Shown: positions 1-8,514 of the stretch, in pieces | Position numbering within the stretch: position 1 is the first letter of the stretch | How the letters are laid out: each line of letters opens with the position of its first letter | Assembly: GCF_003952525.1 (NCBI RefSeq) | Contig: NZ_CP034451.1 | Coordinates: 434,001 to 498,000 of the forward strand | DNA: 64,000 nt | Direction of reading: 5' to 3' | Source of the DNA: Mesorhizobium sp. M3A.F.Ca.ET.080.04.2.1 | GTDB taxonomy: Bacteria; Pseudomonadota; Alphaproteobacteria; Rhizobiales; Rhizobiaceae | Notes under the pieces: generated by a model | The model's database searches: none | What the model saw: the letters and a program-made list of their open reading frames with translations, nothing else | What the model was told of the DNA's origin: nothing | Position numbers and translations under genes: made by a program

Positions 1-351
1 GCGCCCGCCGGCGCGCTCGAACGCGTCGGACCAGCCATGATCGAATACATATTCGCCCTGGCTGTGCGACTTGAGATAACAGGGAACGGCGCCGAGCAGC
101 TTGCCTTGGGCCGTCTCCAGCCTCAGGTGGTGGCCTTGCCAGCCGGTGCGTCGCACGGCGCAACCGGAGTCTTCGAGAGCGCTTAGGAAGGCGAACGAAA
201 CGAGCGGGTTGTAGCCGTTTTCTTTGTCGCCCCGCGAGGTTCCGGCAAAGCCATTCCATTCCTCGCAGGTAAAGGCGCCGATGCCCGCCGCGACGCGGAT
301 CGCATAGTTCGCATCCGCCGCGTGTCCATCGTCGTCTTCACCCTGATCCAT
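1..351 (-). CDS. GNAT/FemAB-like acyltransferase (DUF482 type), N-terminal part only
   Basis: The reading frame is open from an ATG at 351 down to the window edge, giving the first 117 codons. The residues after the start, with a short acidic leader, IRVAAGIGAF, then EEWNGFAG and a HLRLET-like strand leading to GAVPCYLKSHS, resemble the N-terminus of the peptidoglycan-biosynthesis-like GNAT family (DUF482), related to FemAB aminoacyl transferases. The catalytic fold lies beyond the window, so the assignment rests on the N-terminal pattern alone. It is on the same strand as the downstream GDPD and RidA genes, and would be the last of the three to be transcribed. The substrate is unknown. Confidence 0.6.
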   Translation of the reverse strand, partial: MDQGEDDDGHAADANYAIRVAAGIGAFTCEEWNGFAGTSRGDKENGYNPLVSFAFLSALEDSGCAVRRTGWQGHHLRLETAQGKLLGAVPCYLKSHSQGEYVFDHGWSDAFERAGGR

Positions 352-405
352 GGCGCTTATTTAAGCGTTGCCGAGGGCGCTACAAGTCACGTTTCAGGTA
401 CTGCC

Positions 406-1134
406 TCAGGCGATTTTGACCAGATCGGGCTCGAATCCCTCGAAGGTCATCTGGTCGGCATATCTAAAGGTGAGGTCGACCGCCGGCTGGTCGAGAACGG
501 TCCAGGTGATCACCGGCATCTTGAGCTTTTCACGCACGAAGCTGACGAAGGGGTTCGGCAGGTCGCCAGCAGCATAGGAGGTAAAGGCGATGTCATGCGC
601 CAGCATGGAAAAATGCGCCTCGATCAACTGGTTCTCCTTGCCATAGGCGGTCAGCCCACCCGGAATGCCCGGCGCGTCCCTGGCGAAATCGCGGATCAGC
701 CAGTGGTCGAACGACATGATCGCGACCTTGCCCTTGTAGCGCTTGAGCAGCCGGCCGACGCTCGCCACCAGATCCTTGTCATGGCCGGGCACGCCTTTCA
801 GTTCGACGACAAGCGGGACGCGGCCGTCGATCAGATCCAGCGCTTCCTGCAGCGTCGGCAGATGGTCGGCGGTGCCGCCTACTTTGAGCGTGGCCAGTTC
901 GCCCGCAGTGCGCTGCCAGATGAAACCGTCCTCGCCGGTCAGGCGCTTCAGATCACCGTCGTGGATGACGATCGGGACGCCGTCGGCCGAGATATGCACG
1001 TCGCATTCGATCGCATAGCCGCGCTCGGCTGCCGCCGCGAAGGCCGACAGCGTGTTCTCCCACCGCGTCTTGTTCGTGTCATGAAAGCCGCGATGCGCGA
1101 CGGGGCGCGCAATCAGCCAGGAAAGGTCGGTCAT
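406..1134 (-). CDS. Glycerophosphodiester phosphodiesterase family protein
   Basis: Hydrolyses glycerophosphodiesters to glycerol-3-phosphate and an alcohol. The N-terminus has the GDPD signature: AHRGFHD (catalytic His-Arg), then ENTLSAF with the metal-binding Glu, then ECDVHISADG and VIHD, which holds the second catalytic His. Near residue 120 VELKG supplies a further metal ligand. About 242 residues is normal for single-domain bacterial GDPDs. No signal peptide is seen, so it is probably cytosolic. I chose the ATG at 1134; a GTG at 1149 overlaps the RidA stop codon (GTGA) and would add five residues with translational coupling. It lies directly behind the RidA gene and is probably co-transcribed with it. 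Confidence 0.9.
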   Translation of the reverse strand: MTDLSWLIARPVAHRGFHDTNKTRWENTLSAFAAAAERGYAIECDVHISADGVPIVIHDGDLKRLTGEDGFIWQRTAGELATLKVGGTADHLPTLQEALDLIDGRVPLVVELKGVPGHDKDLVASVGRLLKRYKGKVAIMSFDHWLIRDFARDAPGIPGGLTAYGKENQLIEAHFSMLAHDIAFTSYAAGDLPNPFVSFVREKLKMPVITWTVLDQPAVDLTFRYADQMTFEGFEPDLVKIA

Positions 1135-1145
1135 ATCAGGCTCGT

Positions 1146-1607
1146 TCACTCGACTTCGAAGATCGCTTCGATTTCCACCGCGGCATTGAGCGGCAGCGAG
1201 GCCGTGCCGACGGCCGAGCGGGCATGCTTGCCGCGTTCGCCAAGCGCGGCGACCAGAAAATCGGAAGCGCCGTTGGCAACCAGATGCTGCTCGACGAAGT
1301 CGGGCGCCGAAGCGACGAACACCGTAATCTTGACCAGCCGGCGGATCTTTTCCAGATCGCCGAGCGCGGCCTTAGCCTGCGCCAATATATTGATGGCGCA
1401 GAACTTCGCCCCCTCCTTGGCGGCGGCCGTGTCGATGTCGCGGCCAAGCAGCCCGGTTACCAGCCTGCCGTCCAAGATGGGCAGTTGGCCGGCGGTGAAC
1501 AAGGTGTTGCCGGTCCTGCAATAAGGCACATAGTTGGCGGCAGGGGCTGCGGCGGCCGGAATGGTGACGCCGAGATCGCTTAGCCGCTTTTCGATTGTTT
1601 CGCTCAT
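1146..1607 (-). CDS. RidA family (YjgF/YER057c/UK114) deaminase-like protein
   Basis: RidA proteins hydrolyse reactive enamine/imine intermediates made by PLP enzymes; some paralogues have other or unknown roles. The 153-residue product has the family layout: an N-terminal strand, YCRTGNTLFTAGQLP, then AINILAQAKAALGD in the central helix and a C-terminal segment ending in VEIEAIFEVE, with ARSAVGTASLPLNA as the RidA signature including the conserved Arg. It belongs to the longer subgroup that starts with IEKRLSDLG, so the exact substrate may differ from E. coli RidA. The gene overlaps the GDPD frame by a few bases and is divergent from eipB. Confidence 0.88.
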   Translation of the reverse strand: MSETIEKRLSDLGVTIPAAAAPAANYVPYCRTGNTLFTAGQLPILDGRLVTGLLGRDIDTAAAKEGAKFCAINILAQAKAALGDLEKIRRLVKITVFVASAPDFVEQHLVANGASDFLVAALGERGKHARSAVGTASLPLNAAVEIEAIFEVE

Positions 1608-1745
1608 TGGTTTTCCCTATTGCTGGAAGGTGGCGCGTCGGTGGGGCCGAAATTGCTATTTTTGCCTCGCTTCCGCCACGACTTTTTTTAAGCTGGACCA
1701 TCTTTCCCTGCGGCTTGCCATCGGCCGCGACGATCGGAGCACTTC

Positions 1746-2576
1746 ATGCGCGTGACGCGCCTTTTCCTTTCCGCCGCTCTCCTGTCGACGGCCATCCCGA
1801 TGGCTCCGGCCTTTGCCGTGCCCGCGCTGCAGGCGCATCGGGCCGTTTACGATCTGACCCTCAACAAGGCGTCCGACCGCTCGGGGATAACCGGCATTTC
1901 CGGCCGCATGGTGTATGAGTTCAACGGCTCGCCCTGCGAGGGCTACACGGTGAAGTTTCGCTTCGTCACCCAGATCGTGACCAACGACAACACAAGGCTG
2001 ACCGACCAGCAGACGACCACCTTCGAGGACGCGGAAGGCAAGACCTTTTCCTTCGTGACAAAGTCCTTCGTCGACCAGAACCTCGACAAGGAGGTCAAGG
2101 GCACCGCGATCAGAGAGGCCAAGGGCCTAAAGGTCGATATCGACAAGCCCGAAAAGAACACCCTCGAGCTCGCCGCCACCCAGTTTCCCACCCAGCATCT
2201 CGTCGAACTCATCGGCAAGGCCGAGGAGGGCCAGAACTTCTACCAGACCAATCTGTTCGACGGCTCGGAGGACGCCAACAAGGTGATGACGACCACGGTC
2301 GTGGTCGGCAAGAAGACGGATTCCGACAAGTCCGACCCGGAAGCGCCGGCGCTGGCGAAGCTCGCGACCGACAAATACTGGCCCGTCGACATCGCCTATT
2401 TCGACGAGACCGACAAGAGCGGCGAAGAGGTGCCGGAGTACCGGATCAGCTTCAAGCTGCACGAGAACGGCATCACACGCGACCTGGTCATGGACTATGG
2501 CGACTTCTCGATGACCGGCAAGCTGGTCAACCTGTCGCTATTCGATCAGACCAAGCCTTGCCCGGCTTCCAAATAG
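1746..2576 (+). CDS. eipB: EipB-like periplasmic cell-envelope integrity protein (DUF1849)
   Basis: A signal peptide is clear (basic MRVTR, hydrophobic stretch, cleavage near AFA-VP at about residue 24). The mature protein matches the DUF1849 family, described in Brucella as EipB, a periplasmic beta-spiral protein needed for envelope integrity. Two cysteines, C64 and C272, sit in the positions of the family's disulphide. Length (276 residues) is as expected. The gene is divergent from the RidA gene across about 138 bases and followed by a small DUF4031 gene. Function here is taken from the family. Confidence 0.85.
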   Translation: MRVTRLFLSAALLSTAIPMAPAFAVPALQAHRAVYDLTLNKASDRSGITGISGRMVYEFNGSPCEGYTVKFRFVTQIVTNDNTRLTDQQTTTFEDAEGKTFSFVTKSFVDQNLDKEVKGTAIREAKGLKVDIDKPEKNTLELAATQFPTQHLVELIGKAEEGQNFYQTNLFDGSEDANKVMTTTVVVGKKTDSDKSDPEAPALAKLATDKYWPVDIAYFDETDKSGEEVPEYRISFKLHENGITRDLVMDYGDFSMTGKLVNLSLFDQTKPCPASK

Positions 2577-2657
2577 CAGCGCTTTGACGACAGGTGGCCC
2601 GCCTTGTGCGCTTGGCTCCGATGCCATGCGTAAGGCTTCTGCGAGGCGGTGGACCTG

Positions 2658-2936
2658 ATGGCGGTCTATGTCGATGCGGCGATCTGGAAATGGGCCGGCC
2701 ATCGCTGGTGCCACCTGCTGGCGGACGATACGGACGAACTCCATCGCTTTGCCGCCGAACTCGGCCTCAAGCGTTCGTCCTACCAGGGGCCGCCCAAGAC
2801 TTCGGCCCCCCATTACGATATCACCGGTTTCGAGCGCGACCGCGCCGTGCGGCTGGGCGCGGTCGAATGCAGCCGCGAGGAGATCGTCGCTATCTTTCGC
2901 CGGGTGCGGGTGCCGAACGGCAAGATAAGACGCTGA
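2658..2936 (+). CDS. DUF4031 domain-containing protein
   Basis: A 92-residue protein beginning MAVYVDAAIW, with WCHLLADD, a helix rich in Leu and Ala, and YQGPPKTSAPHYDIT. This is the pattern of DUF4031, small proteins of unknown function that are often found next to nucleotide or stress genes. I chose the ATG at 2658 because the family begins with MAVYVD and a GAGG motif lies about ten bases upstream; a GTG at 2649 would add three residues. No biochemical role is established. Confidence 0.75.
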   Translation: MAVYVDAAIWKWAGHRWCHLLADDTDELHRFAAELGLKRSSYQGPPKTSAPHYDITGFERDRAVRLGAVECSREEIVAIFRRVRVPNGKIRR

Positions 2937-2937
2937 C

Positions 2938-2984
2938 TGCATATCGTTATCCCAGAACCGCAGCACGTTTCTGGGCGCACATGC
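2938..2984. repeat. Dispersed palindromic element, copy A
   Basis: CCCAGAA at 2951-2957 pairs with TTCTGGG at 2969-2975 across an 11-base loop containing CCGCAGCAC. The flanks TGCATATCGTT and GGGCGCACATGC resemble the flanks of two other copies, at about 31588-31665 and 61020-61102. It lies between the DUF4031 gene and the rpsB promoter. The conserved loop and flanks across copies suggest one repeated family, not independent terminators. Confidence 0.7.
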
Positions 2985-3170
2985 TTTGGCTGCGCATATC
3001 GCCGCAGGCAAAACGGCGCCCCGCGTTCCAGCGGGCTCAAAACGTCCCGAAACTTCTGCCATGCCGTCCGGCCCGTCCGCAGCCTCCATCGGACTGCCGA
3101 TAAAACCGGACAGATCATCTGCTGCCTAATCCGGACAACCATGTGCTTACGACAGTTTGCCGGCGCCCGG

Positions 3171-3199
3171 CTTGCGTTTGTGGCGCTTCCCCTCTATAT
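3171..3199 (+). promoter_or_regulatory. Candidate sigma-70 promoter of rpsB-tsf
   Basis: CTTGCG (3171-3176) and CTATAT (3194-3199) are separated by exactly 17 bases, matching the rhizobial housekeeping promoter pattern CTTGAC-N17-CTATAT. The predicted start leaves a leader of roughly 120 bases before rpsB. Such leaders of rpsB often carry regulation by S2, but I could not define a conserved structure. The rest of 2937-3327 holds only the palindromic element. Confidence 0.65.
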
Positions 3200-3327
3200 G
3201 CGCGCTCATTCCACACACGGACTTTGGTGTCTGCCCGGGAGAAATCCGGCTGAAACCTCCGGTGGCATCTAGGAAATCCATCCGAAATGCCTGTGTCCGT
3301 GGAGGCCAACCGGAAAGGAACTAAAGA

Positions 3328-4107
3328 ATGGCTCTGCCAGATTTCAGCATGCGCCAGCTTTTGGAAGCTGGTGTTCACTTCGGCCACCAGACCCATCGCT
3401 GGAACCCGAAAATGGCGCCTTACATCTACGGCGCCCGCAACAACATCCACATCATCGACCTGTCGCAGACGGTGCCGCTGCTGCACCAGGCGCTGAAGCA
3501 GGTTTCCGACACCGTCGCCAAGGGCGGCCGCGTGCTGTTCGTCGGCACCAAGCGCCAGGCGTCGGACATCGTCGCCGACGCCGCGCAGCGTTCGGCCCAG
3601 TACTATGTCAACTCGCGTTGGCTGGGCGGCATGCTGACCAACTGGAAGACGATCTCGAACTCGATCCAGCGCCTGCGCAAGCTCGACGAGACGCTCGCCG
3701 GCGAGGCCCAGGGCCTGACCAAGAAGGAGCGCCTCAACCTCGACCGCGAGCGCGAGAAGCTCAACAAGGCGCTGGGCGGCATCAAGGACATGGGCTCGAC
3801 GCCGGATCTGATGTTTGTCATCGACACCAACAAGGAAGCGATCGCTATCCTCGAGGCCAAGCGCCTGGGTATTCCGGTCGTCGCCATCATCGATTCCAAC
3901 TGCGACCCGGAGAAGATCGACTTCCCGATCCCCGGCAATGACGACGCAGCGCGCGCCATCCAGCTCTATTGCGATCTGATCGCCAAGGCTGCGATCGACG
4001 GCATCGCCCGCCAGCAGGGCGCGCTCGGCATGGATATCGGCGCGTCGGCCGAGGCTCCGGTTGAGCCTGCACTCGACACCCCGGCCGCCGAGGCTCCGGA
4101 AGCTTGA
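3328..4107 (+). CDS. rpsB: 30S ribosomal protein S2
   Basis: S2 binds the small subunit late in assembly and is needed for S1 binding. The 259-residue product begins [20 protein letters not shown], a universal S2 start, and has [11 protein letters not shown], the [12 protein letters not shown] strand, [11 protein letters not shown] and [13 protein letters not shown]. The C-terminus has an Ala/Pro/Glu-rich extension typical of alphaproteobacteria. A GGAAAGGA motif precedes the start. It heads the conserved rpsB-tsf-pyrH-frr order. Confidence 0.98.
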   Translation: MALPDFSMRQLLEAGVHFGHQTHRWNPKMAPYIYGARNNIHIIDLSQTVPLLHQALKQVSDTVAKGGRVLFVGTKRQASDIVADAAQRSAQYYVNSRWLGGMLTNWKTISNSIQRLRKLDETLAGEAQGLTKKERLNLDREREKLNKALGGIKDMGSTPDLMFVIDTNKEAIAILEAKRLGIPVVAIIDSNCDPEKIDFPIPGNDDAARAIQLYCDLIAKAAIDGIARQQGALGMDIGASAEAPVEPALDTPAAEAPEA

Positions 4108-4112
4108 TAGCG

Positions 4113-4138
4113 AAGGCCGCCTGCGGCCTTCATCTTTC
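4113..4138 (+). terminator. Hairpin terminator after rpsB
   Basis: AAGGCCGC (4113-4120) pairs with GCGGCCTT (4123-4130) across a two-base loop, followed by CATCTTT. It lies just after the rpsB stop and probably reduces read-through so that S2 and EF-Ts can be made at different levels. Confidence 0.65.
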
Positions 4139-4171
4139 CAATAAATTGGCGCGCTAGAGCGCTTTTGCCGG

Positions 4172-4198
4172 GCGCATCATCGAGATTCGATGGTGCGT
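4172..4198 (+). other. Second hairpin in the rpsB-tsf leader
   Basis: GCGCATCATCGA (4172-4183) pairs with TCGATGGTGCGT (4187-4198) over a three-base loop with one G-T wobble, giving a 12-bp stem about 27 bases before the tsf start codon. It has no U-run directly behind it, so it is less likely to be a simple terminator. It may stabilise or gate the tsf message. A smaller hairpin, GCGC-TAGA-GCGC followed by TTTT, precedes it near 4152-4165. Confidence 0.45.
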
Positions 4199-4225
4199 CG
4201 GCGCTTTTGAAACAAAGAGGCGAAA

Positions 4226-5146
4226 ATGAGCATTTCGGCTGCACAGGTCAAAGAACTCCGCGACTTGACCGGCGCGGGCATGATGGATTGCAAGGCGGCG
4301 TTGAATGAAACCAACGGCAACATGGAAGAAGCCGTCGACTGGCTGCGCAAGAAGGGCATCTCCAAGGCCGACAAGAAGGCCGGCCGCACCGCGGCCGAGG
4401 GCCTGATCGGCGTCGATGCCGGCGTCCGTGAGGCGGCGATCGTCGAGGTCAATTCCGAGACCGATTTCGTCGCTCGCAACGCGGCCTTCCAGGAGATCGT
4501 CGCCAACGTCGCCAAGGTCGCGCTCGCTTACGGCGCGACCGAGGCCGTGGCAGCGGCCAAGTACCCGGGCTCCGAAAAGTCGGTTACCGACACCATCAAG
4601 GACGCGGTCGGCACCATCGGGGAGAACATGGGCTTCCGTCGTTCGGCCAAGCTTGCGGTCGCGCACGGTGTCGTGGCGAATTATGTGCACAACAAAGTCG
4701 CGGACGGCCTCGGCAAGCTCGGTGTGCTTGTTGCTATCGAAACCACCGGCAATGCGGAGGCCGCAAATGCCTTTGGCCGCCAGGTCGCTATGCACGTCGC
4801 AAACTCCAATCCGGTTGCGCTGACGGCGGAAGAAGTCGATCCGGCACTGGTCGAGCGTGAGAAGGCAATCTTCTCCGATCAGGCGCGCCAGTCCGGCAAA
4901 CCGGAAGCGATCATCGAGAAGATGGTCGAGGGCCGCCTGCGCAAGTTCTATGAAGAGGTCGTGCTCTTGAAGCAGGCCTTCGTGCTCAACCCCGACGTCA
5001 CCGTCGAGAAGGCGCTGAAGGATGCCGAGAAAGAGATCGGCGCCCCGGCCAAGATCACCGGCTACGTGCGTTACGCGCTCGGCGAAGGCATCGAGAAGGA
5101 AGAGACCGACTTCGCGGCGGAAGTCGCGGCCGCGGTCAAGAAATAG
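4226..5146 (+). CDS. tsf: Translation elongation factor Ts
   Basis: EF-Ts is the nucleotide exchange factor for EF-Tu. The 306-residue product starts [20 protein letters not shown] and has DCKAALNE, the UBA-like N-terminal helix region, and [11 protein letters not shown], the core contact with the EF-Tu nucleotide site. A duplicated core and a coiled-coil dimerisation section follow. It sits behind rpsB with hairpins between, and ends before a strong terminator at 5182. Confidence 0.98.
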   Translation: MSISAAQVKELRDLTGAGMMDCKAALNETNGNMEEAVDWLRKKGISKADKKAGRTAAEGLIGVDAGVREAAIVEVNSETDFVARNAAFQEIVANVAKVALAYGATEAVAAAKYPGSEKSVTDTIKDAVGTIGENMGFRRSAKLAVAHGVVANYVHNKVADGLGKLGVLVAIETTGNAEAANAFGRQVAMHVANSNPVALTAEEVDPALVEREKAIFSDQARQSGKPEAIIEKMVEGRLRKFYEEVVLLKQAFVLNPDVTVEKALKDAEKEIGAPAKITGYVRYALGEGIEKEETDFAAEVAAAVKK

Positions 5147-5181
5147 CCCGAAGCACAGCAAGGCTAAGCAGCTCAGGCAAC

Positions 5182-5223
5182 TCGGCCGGGTGTCCGCAAG
5201 GATGCCTGGCCGATTTTCGTTTT
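5182..5223 (+). terminator. Strong intrinsic terminator after tsf
   Basis: A 14-bp stem (5182-5195 with 5200-5213, three G-T wobbles) closes on a GCAA tetraloop and runs into TTTTCGTTTT. This ends the rpsB-tsf transcript. The following 220 bases to pyrH therefore should hold a separate promoter, which I could not locate with confidence; the frame that runs open from 5236 into pyrH has no family similarity before residue 70. Confidence 0.85.
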
Positions 5224-5445
5224 GGGGGGCGATGAATGCTCTGCCGGCTGTCCCCGCCGATCCCGGCAGAAGGCGACGCGGTCAGCATGGCAAATGATCG
5301 AAAAAGCCTGGTATTTTGCGCAAGGGCGCCGCGTGACATCGCGGCGGCCTTCGTGTATCGGGTCAACCCGTCATGCCAGCGCCGCCAGGCGAGGCGAGCA
5401 GTTTCCGCCTCCAGATTTGCCGCGCCGAGATTTTCGAGGAACCAG

Positions 5446-6168
5446 ATGACGGTGAAGCCCCTCTATCGACGTGTCTTGCTGAAAGCTTCGGGCGAAGCGC
5501 TGATGGGGGAACAGCATTTCGGCATCGACGTTTCGGTCGTCGACCGTATCGCGGCCGATATTGCCGAGGCGCGCGCGCTGGGCATCGAGGTCGGCGTCGT
5601 CATCGGCGGCGGCAACATCTTCCGCGGTGTGGCCGTCGCCTCCAAGGGCGGCGACCGTGTCACCGGCGACCACATGGGGATGTTGGCTACCGTCATCAAC
5701 TCGCTGGCGCTGCGCACGTCGCTGAACAAGATCGGCGTCGATGCCGTCGTGCTTTCGGCCATCGCCATGCCGGAGCTCTGCGAGAGCTTCTCCCAGCGCC
5801 AGGCGACCGCCTATATGAACCAGGGTAAGGTGGTCATCTTCGCCGGCGGCACCGGCAATCCGTTCTTCACCACCGATTCGGCCGCAGCGCTTCGCGCCGC
5901 CGAGATCGGCGCCGACGCGCTGTTCAAGGGCACCCAGGTCGACGGCGTCTACTCGGCCGATCCCAAGAAGGATCCGAATGCGGCACGTTTCGACCGCATC
6001 AGCCATGCCGAAGTCATCAAACGCGGCCTTACGATCATGGATACGGCCGCGATTGCACTTGCGCGTGAAAACAACATTCCGATAATCGTCTATTCGATCC
6101 ACGAAAAGGGTGGTTTCGGCGACATTCTCAGGGGCGGCGGCCGTTGCACGATCGTCGCCGACAACTGA
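5446..6168 (+). CDS. pyrH: UMP kinase
   Basis: Phosphorylates UMP to UDP in pyrimidine synthesis; bacterial UMP kinases are hexamers of the amino-acid kinase fold. The 240-residue product starts MTVKPLYRRVLLKASGEAL with the K-x-SGEAL phosphate-binding motif, then VIGGGNIFRG, DHMGMLATVIN and FAGGTGNPFFTTDSAA. The ATG at 5446 is chosen because homology begins there and GAGGAA lies just upstream; a longer open frame starts at 5236. It is followed by frr. Confidence 0.97.
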   Translation: MTVKPLYRRVLLKASGEALMGEQHFGIDVSVVDRIAADIAEARALGIEVGVVIGGGNIFRGVAVASKGGDRVTGDHMGMLATVINSLALRTSLNKIGVDAVVLSAIAMPELCESFSQRQATAYMNQGKVVIFAGGTGNPFFTTDSAAALRAAEIGADALFKGTQVDGVYSADPKKDPNAARFDRISHAEVIKRGLTIMDTAAIALARENNIPIIVYSIHEKGGFGDILRGGGRCTIVADN

Positions 6169-6272
6169 TCGAGACCAGGTCGGCCGAATGACCGCCGGTT
6201 TTGGACCTGGCTGGAAGAGAACTGGGCTAGAAGAGAAGCAGTGAACCCGGCGAACGGGTCGAGGAGATGAAC

Positions 6273-6827
6273 ATGAGTGGCGAGTACGACGACCTCAAGC
6301 GACGCATGGACGGGGCGATCGCCGCCTTCAAGCACGATCTCGCCTCGCTGAGAACCGGCCGCGCCTCCAGCAACCTGCTCGATGCGATCCAGGTTCAGGC
6401 CTATGGCACGGCGATGCCGATCAACCAGGTGGCCAACATCTCGGTGCCGGAGCCGCGCATGCTGTCGGTCTCGGTCTGGGACAAGTCGATGGTCGGCGCG
6501 GTTGACCGCGCCATACGTGAAGCCAATCTCGGCTTCAATCCGATCGTCGACGGCACCAATCTGAGGATTCCGCTGCCCGAACTGAACGAACAGCGCCGCA
6601 AGGAGTTGGTCAAGATCTCGCATGGCTATGCCGAGAACGCCCGCGTCGCTGTTCGCCATGTCCGCCGCGACGGCATGGACTTCCTGAAAAAGGCTGAAAA
6701 GGACGGCAACATCAGCGAGGACGATCACCGCAAGCGCTCCGATCAGGTCCAGAAGTTGACCGACGAGATGATCAGCACCATCGACCACCTGCTTTCCGAT
6801 AAGGAAGCTGAAATCATGCAGGTTTAG
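6273..6827 (+). CDS. frr: Ribosome recycling factor
   Basis: RRF works with EF-G to split post-termination ribosomes. The product has the family core: LRTGRAS in the first long helix, [15 protein letters not shown], and a C-terminal three-helix bundle with [15 protein letters not shown] prefer the ATG at 6273 (184 residues), because GAGGAG lies at 6261-6266, directly against the alternative ATG at 6267 and six bases before the one chosen. Confidence 0.97.
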   Translation: MSGEYDDLKRRMDGAIAAFKHDLASLRTGRASSNLLDAIQVQAYGTAMPINQVANISVPEPRMLSVSVWDKSMVGAVDRAIREANLGFNPIVDGTNLRIPLPELNEQRRKELVKISHGYAENARVAVRHVRRDGMDFLKKAEKDGNISEDDHRKRSDQVQKLTDEMISTIDHLLSDKEAEIMQV

Positions 6828-6859
6828 AGTCGGTCGCTCACCGGCTCGAAAGCGAGACC

Positions 6860-7579
6860 ATGACAACGCCCGCGCATGTCGCGATCATCATGGACGGAAA
6901 TGGACGCTGGGCCAAAGCGCGCGGCATGCCGAGGCTTGCCGGCCATCGCGCCGGCGTCGAAGCCCTGCGCAAGACGGTGCGAGCGGCTCCCGAACTCGGC
7001 ATCTCGTTCCTGACCGTCTACGCCTTCTCCTCGGAAAACTGGTCGCGGCCGAAATCCGAGGTCAGCGACCTGATGGGCCTGCTGAAGCTCTTCATTCGCC
7101 GCGATCTCGCCGAACTGCACCAGAACGGCGTGCGGGTGAGGGTGATCGGCGACCGGGAAGGGCTGCAGCCCGACATCAGAGGGCTGCTGCAGGAGGCCGA
7201 GTCGCTGACCGCCGGCAACGAGGCGCTGACGCTGGTCATTGCCTTCAACTATGGCGGCCGCGACGAGATCGTGCGCACGGCGCGCAAGCTGGCTGCTGCC
7301 GTCGCGCGCGGCGACATGGATTGCGATGCGATCACGGCGGAGAGCTTCGCCGGCTCGCTGGACACCAATGACATTCCCGATCCAGACCTTGTCATCCGCA
7401 CCAGCGGCGAGCTCAGGCTGTCGAATTTTCTCCTCTGGCAAGCGGCCTACAGCGAGCTCGTCTTCCTGCCTTGCTACTGGCCCGACTTCAACGCAGAGTA
7501 TTTCGCCGAGGCCCTTCGCAATTTCGCTGGCCGCGAGCGCCGCTATGGTGGGCTGGCCGCCCATGAAGTCGCCTCGTAG
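6860..7579 (+). CDS. uppS: Undecaprenyl diphosphate synthase (cis-isoprenyl transferase)
   Basis: Makes the C55 lipid carrier for peptidoglycan and O-antigen. Residues 8-18 hold the [11 protein letters not shown] motif with the catalytic Asp12 and the pyrophosphate-binding Gly-x-Gly-Arg. Further on FSSENWSRP and [15 protein letters not shown] are the conserved substrate-binding and dimer motifs. Length (239) is typical. It starts 32 bases after frr and is followed closely by cdsA, its usual partner. Confidence 0.97.
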   Translation: MTTPAHVAIIMDGNGRWAKARGMPRLAGHRAGVEALRKTVRAAPELGISFLTVYAFSSENWSRPKSEVSDLMGLLKLFIRRDLAELHQNGVRVRVIGDREGLQPDIRGLLQEAESLTAGNEALTLVIAFNYGGRDEIVRTARKLAAAVARGDMDCDAITAESFAGSLDTNDIPDPDLVIRTSGELRLSNFLLWQAAYSELVFLPCYWPDFNAEYFAEALRNFAGRERRYGGLAAHEVAS

Positions 7580-7590
7580 CTACCCGCGCG

Positions 7591-8409
7591 ATGAGCAACC
7601 TCCAGCAGCGCGTCATCTCGGCCATCGTTATGGCGGCCGTCACGCTGATGCTCACCTGGCTTGGCGGACTGCCTTTCCGCCTGTTCTGCGCGGCGATCGC
7701 AGCCGTCATCTTCTATGAATGGACGCGCATGTCGCGTCCGACCGCCGCGGGCGGCGTGCTCGGCTTGCTCCCGGAAGCACTGATTCTGGTTTTCATCGGC
7801 GCGCTCATTGCCGGCCTGCCAGCCCTGTGGCTGCTGCTCCTTGCCGCGATCCTCGTCGCCGTCGCGGCTTTCGCCACACGCATGCAGCGGACTGCGCAGT
7901 GGGAAGCCGCGGGGCTGGCCTATGCGGCACTTTCCGGCTTTGCGCTGGCCTATCTGCGCGGTGACGACCATTCCGGCCTGGTCGCCATACTGTTCCTGTT
8001 CGCGGTGGTGTGGGCGACCGACATCGCCGCCTATTTCGTCGGTCGCGCTGTCGGCGGACCGAAATTGGCGCCATCGATCTCGCCAGGCAAGACACAGAGC
8101 GGCGCGCTTGGCGGCGCGGTCGGCGGCGTGGTCGCCGGCCTGCTGCTGGGAGTTCTGGCTGGAGCCGGCAACCTCGTTCAGCTTGGCTTCGTTGCGCTGG
8201 CGCTCTCGATCGTCTCTCAGATCGGCGACCTGTTCGAATCCTGGGTCAAGCGTCGGCACGACTGCAAGGATTCAAGCAACCTCATCCCGGGCCACGGCGG
8301 CGTCATGGACCGGGTGGACGGGCTTGTCGCGGCGGCTTTCGCCCTGTACGTCATTGGTTGGATTGCGGCGGGCGCCGACCATCCGGCACTGGGGCTGTTT
8401 CCGAACTGA
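7591..8409 (+). CDS. cdsA: Phosphatidate cytidylyltransferase
   Basis: Converts phosphatidic acid and CTP into CDP-diacylglycerol, the branch point of phospholipid synthesis. The 272-residue product is a multi-spanning membrane protein with about seven or eight hydrophobic segments. Near the C-terminus it has the family signature, SWVKRRHDCKDSS followed by PGHGGVMDRVDGL, with the metal-binding acidic residues. It starts 11 bases after uppS. No dxr gene lies between it and rseP. Confidence 0.96.
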   Translation: MSNLQQRVISAIVMAAVTLMLTWLGGLPFRLFCAAIAAVIFYEWTRMSRPTAAGGVLGLLPEALILVFIGALIAGLPALWLLLLAAILVAVAAFATRMQRTAQWEAAGLAYAALSGFALAYLRGDDHSGLVAILFLFAVVWATDIAAYFVGRAVGGPKLAPSISPGKTQSGALGGAVGGVVAGLLLGVLAGAGNLVQLGFVALALSIVSQIGDLFESWVKRRHDCKDSSNLIPGHGGVMDRVDGLVAAAFALYVIGWIAAGADHPALGLFPN

Positions 8410-8514
8410 GTGCGTTGCCGTTTGGCGAAAATCCGGGCGCGCCACGCATTTGCCCGGATTGATGCCACAGTCGCGGAGAGTGTCGCTCGCTGCGGGCGAA
8501 TTTGAGGTCATGAG

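Noticed and set aside
322..1524. A 400-codon open frame on the plus strand
   Set aside because: It runs antisense to the GDPD and RidA genes, which have clear family motifs; its own protein has none.
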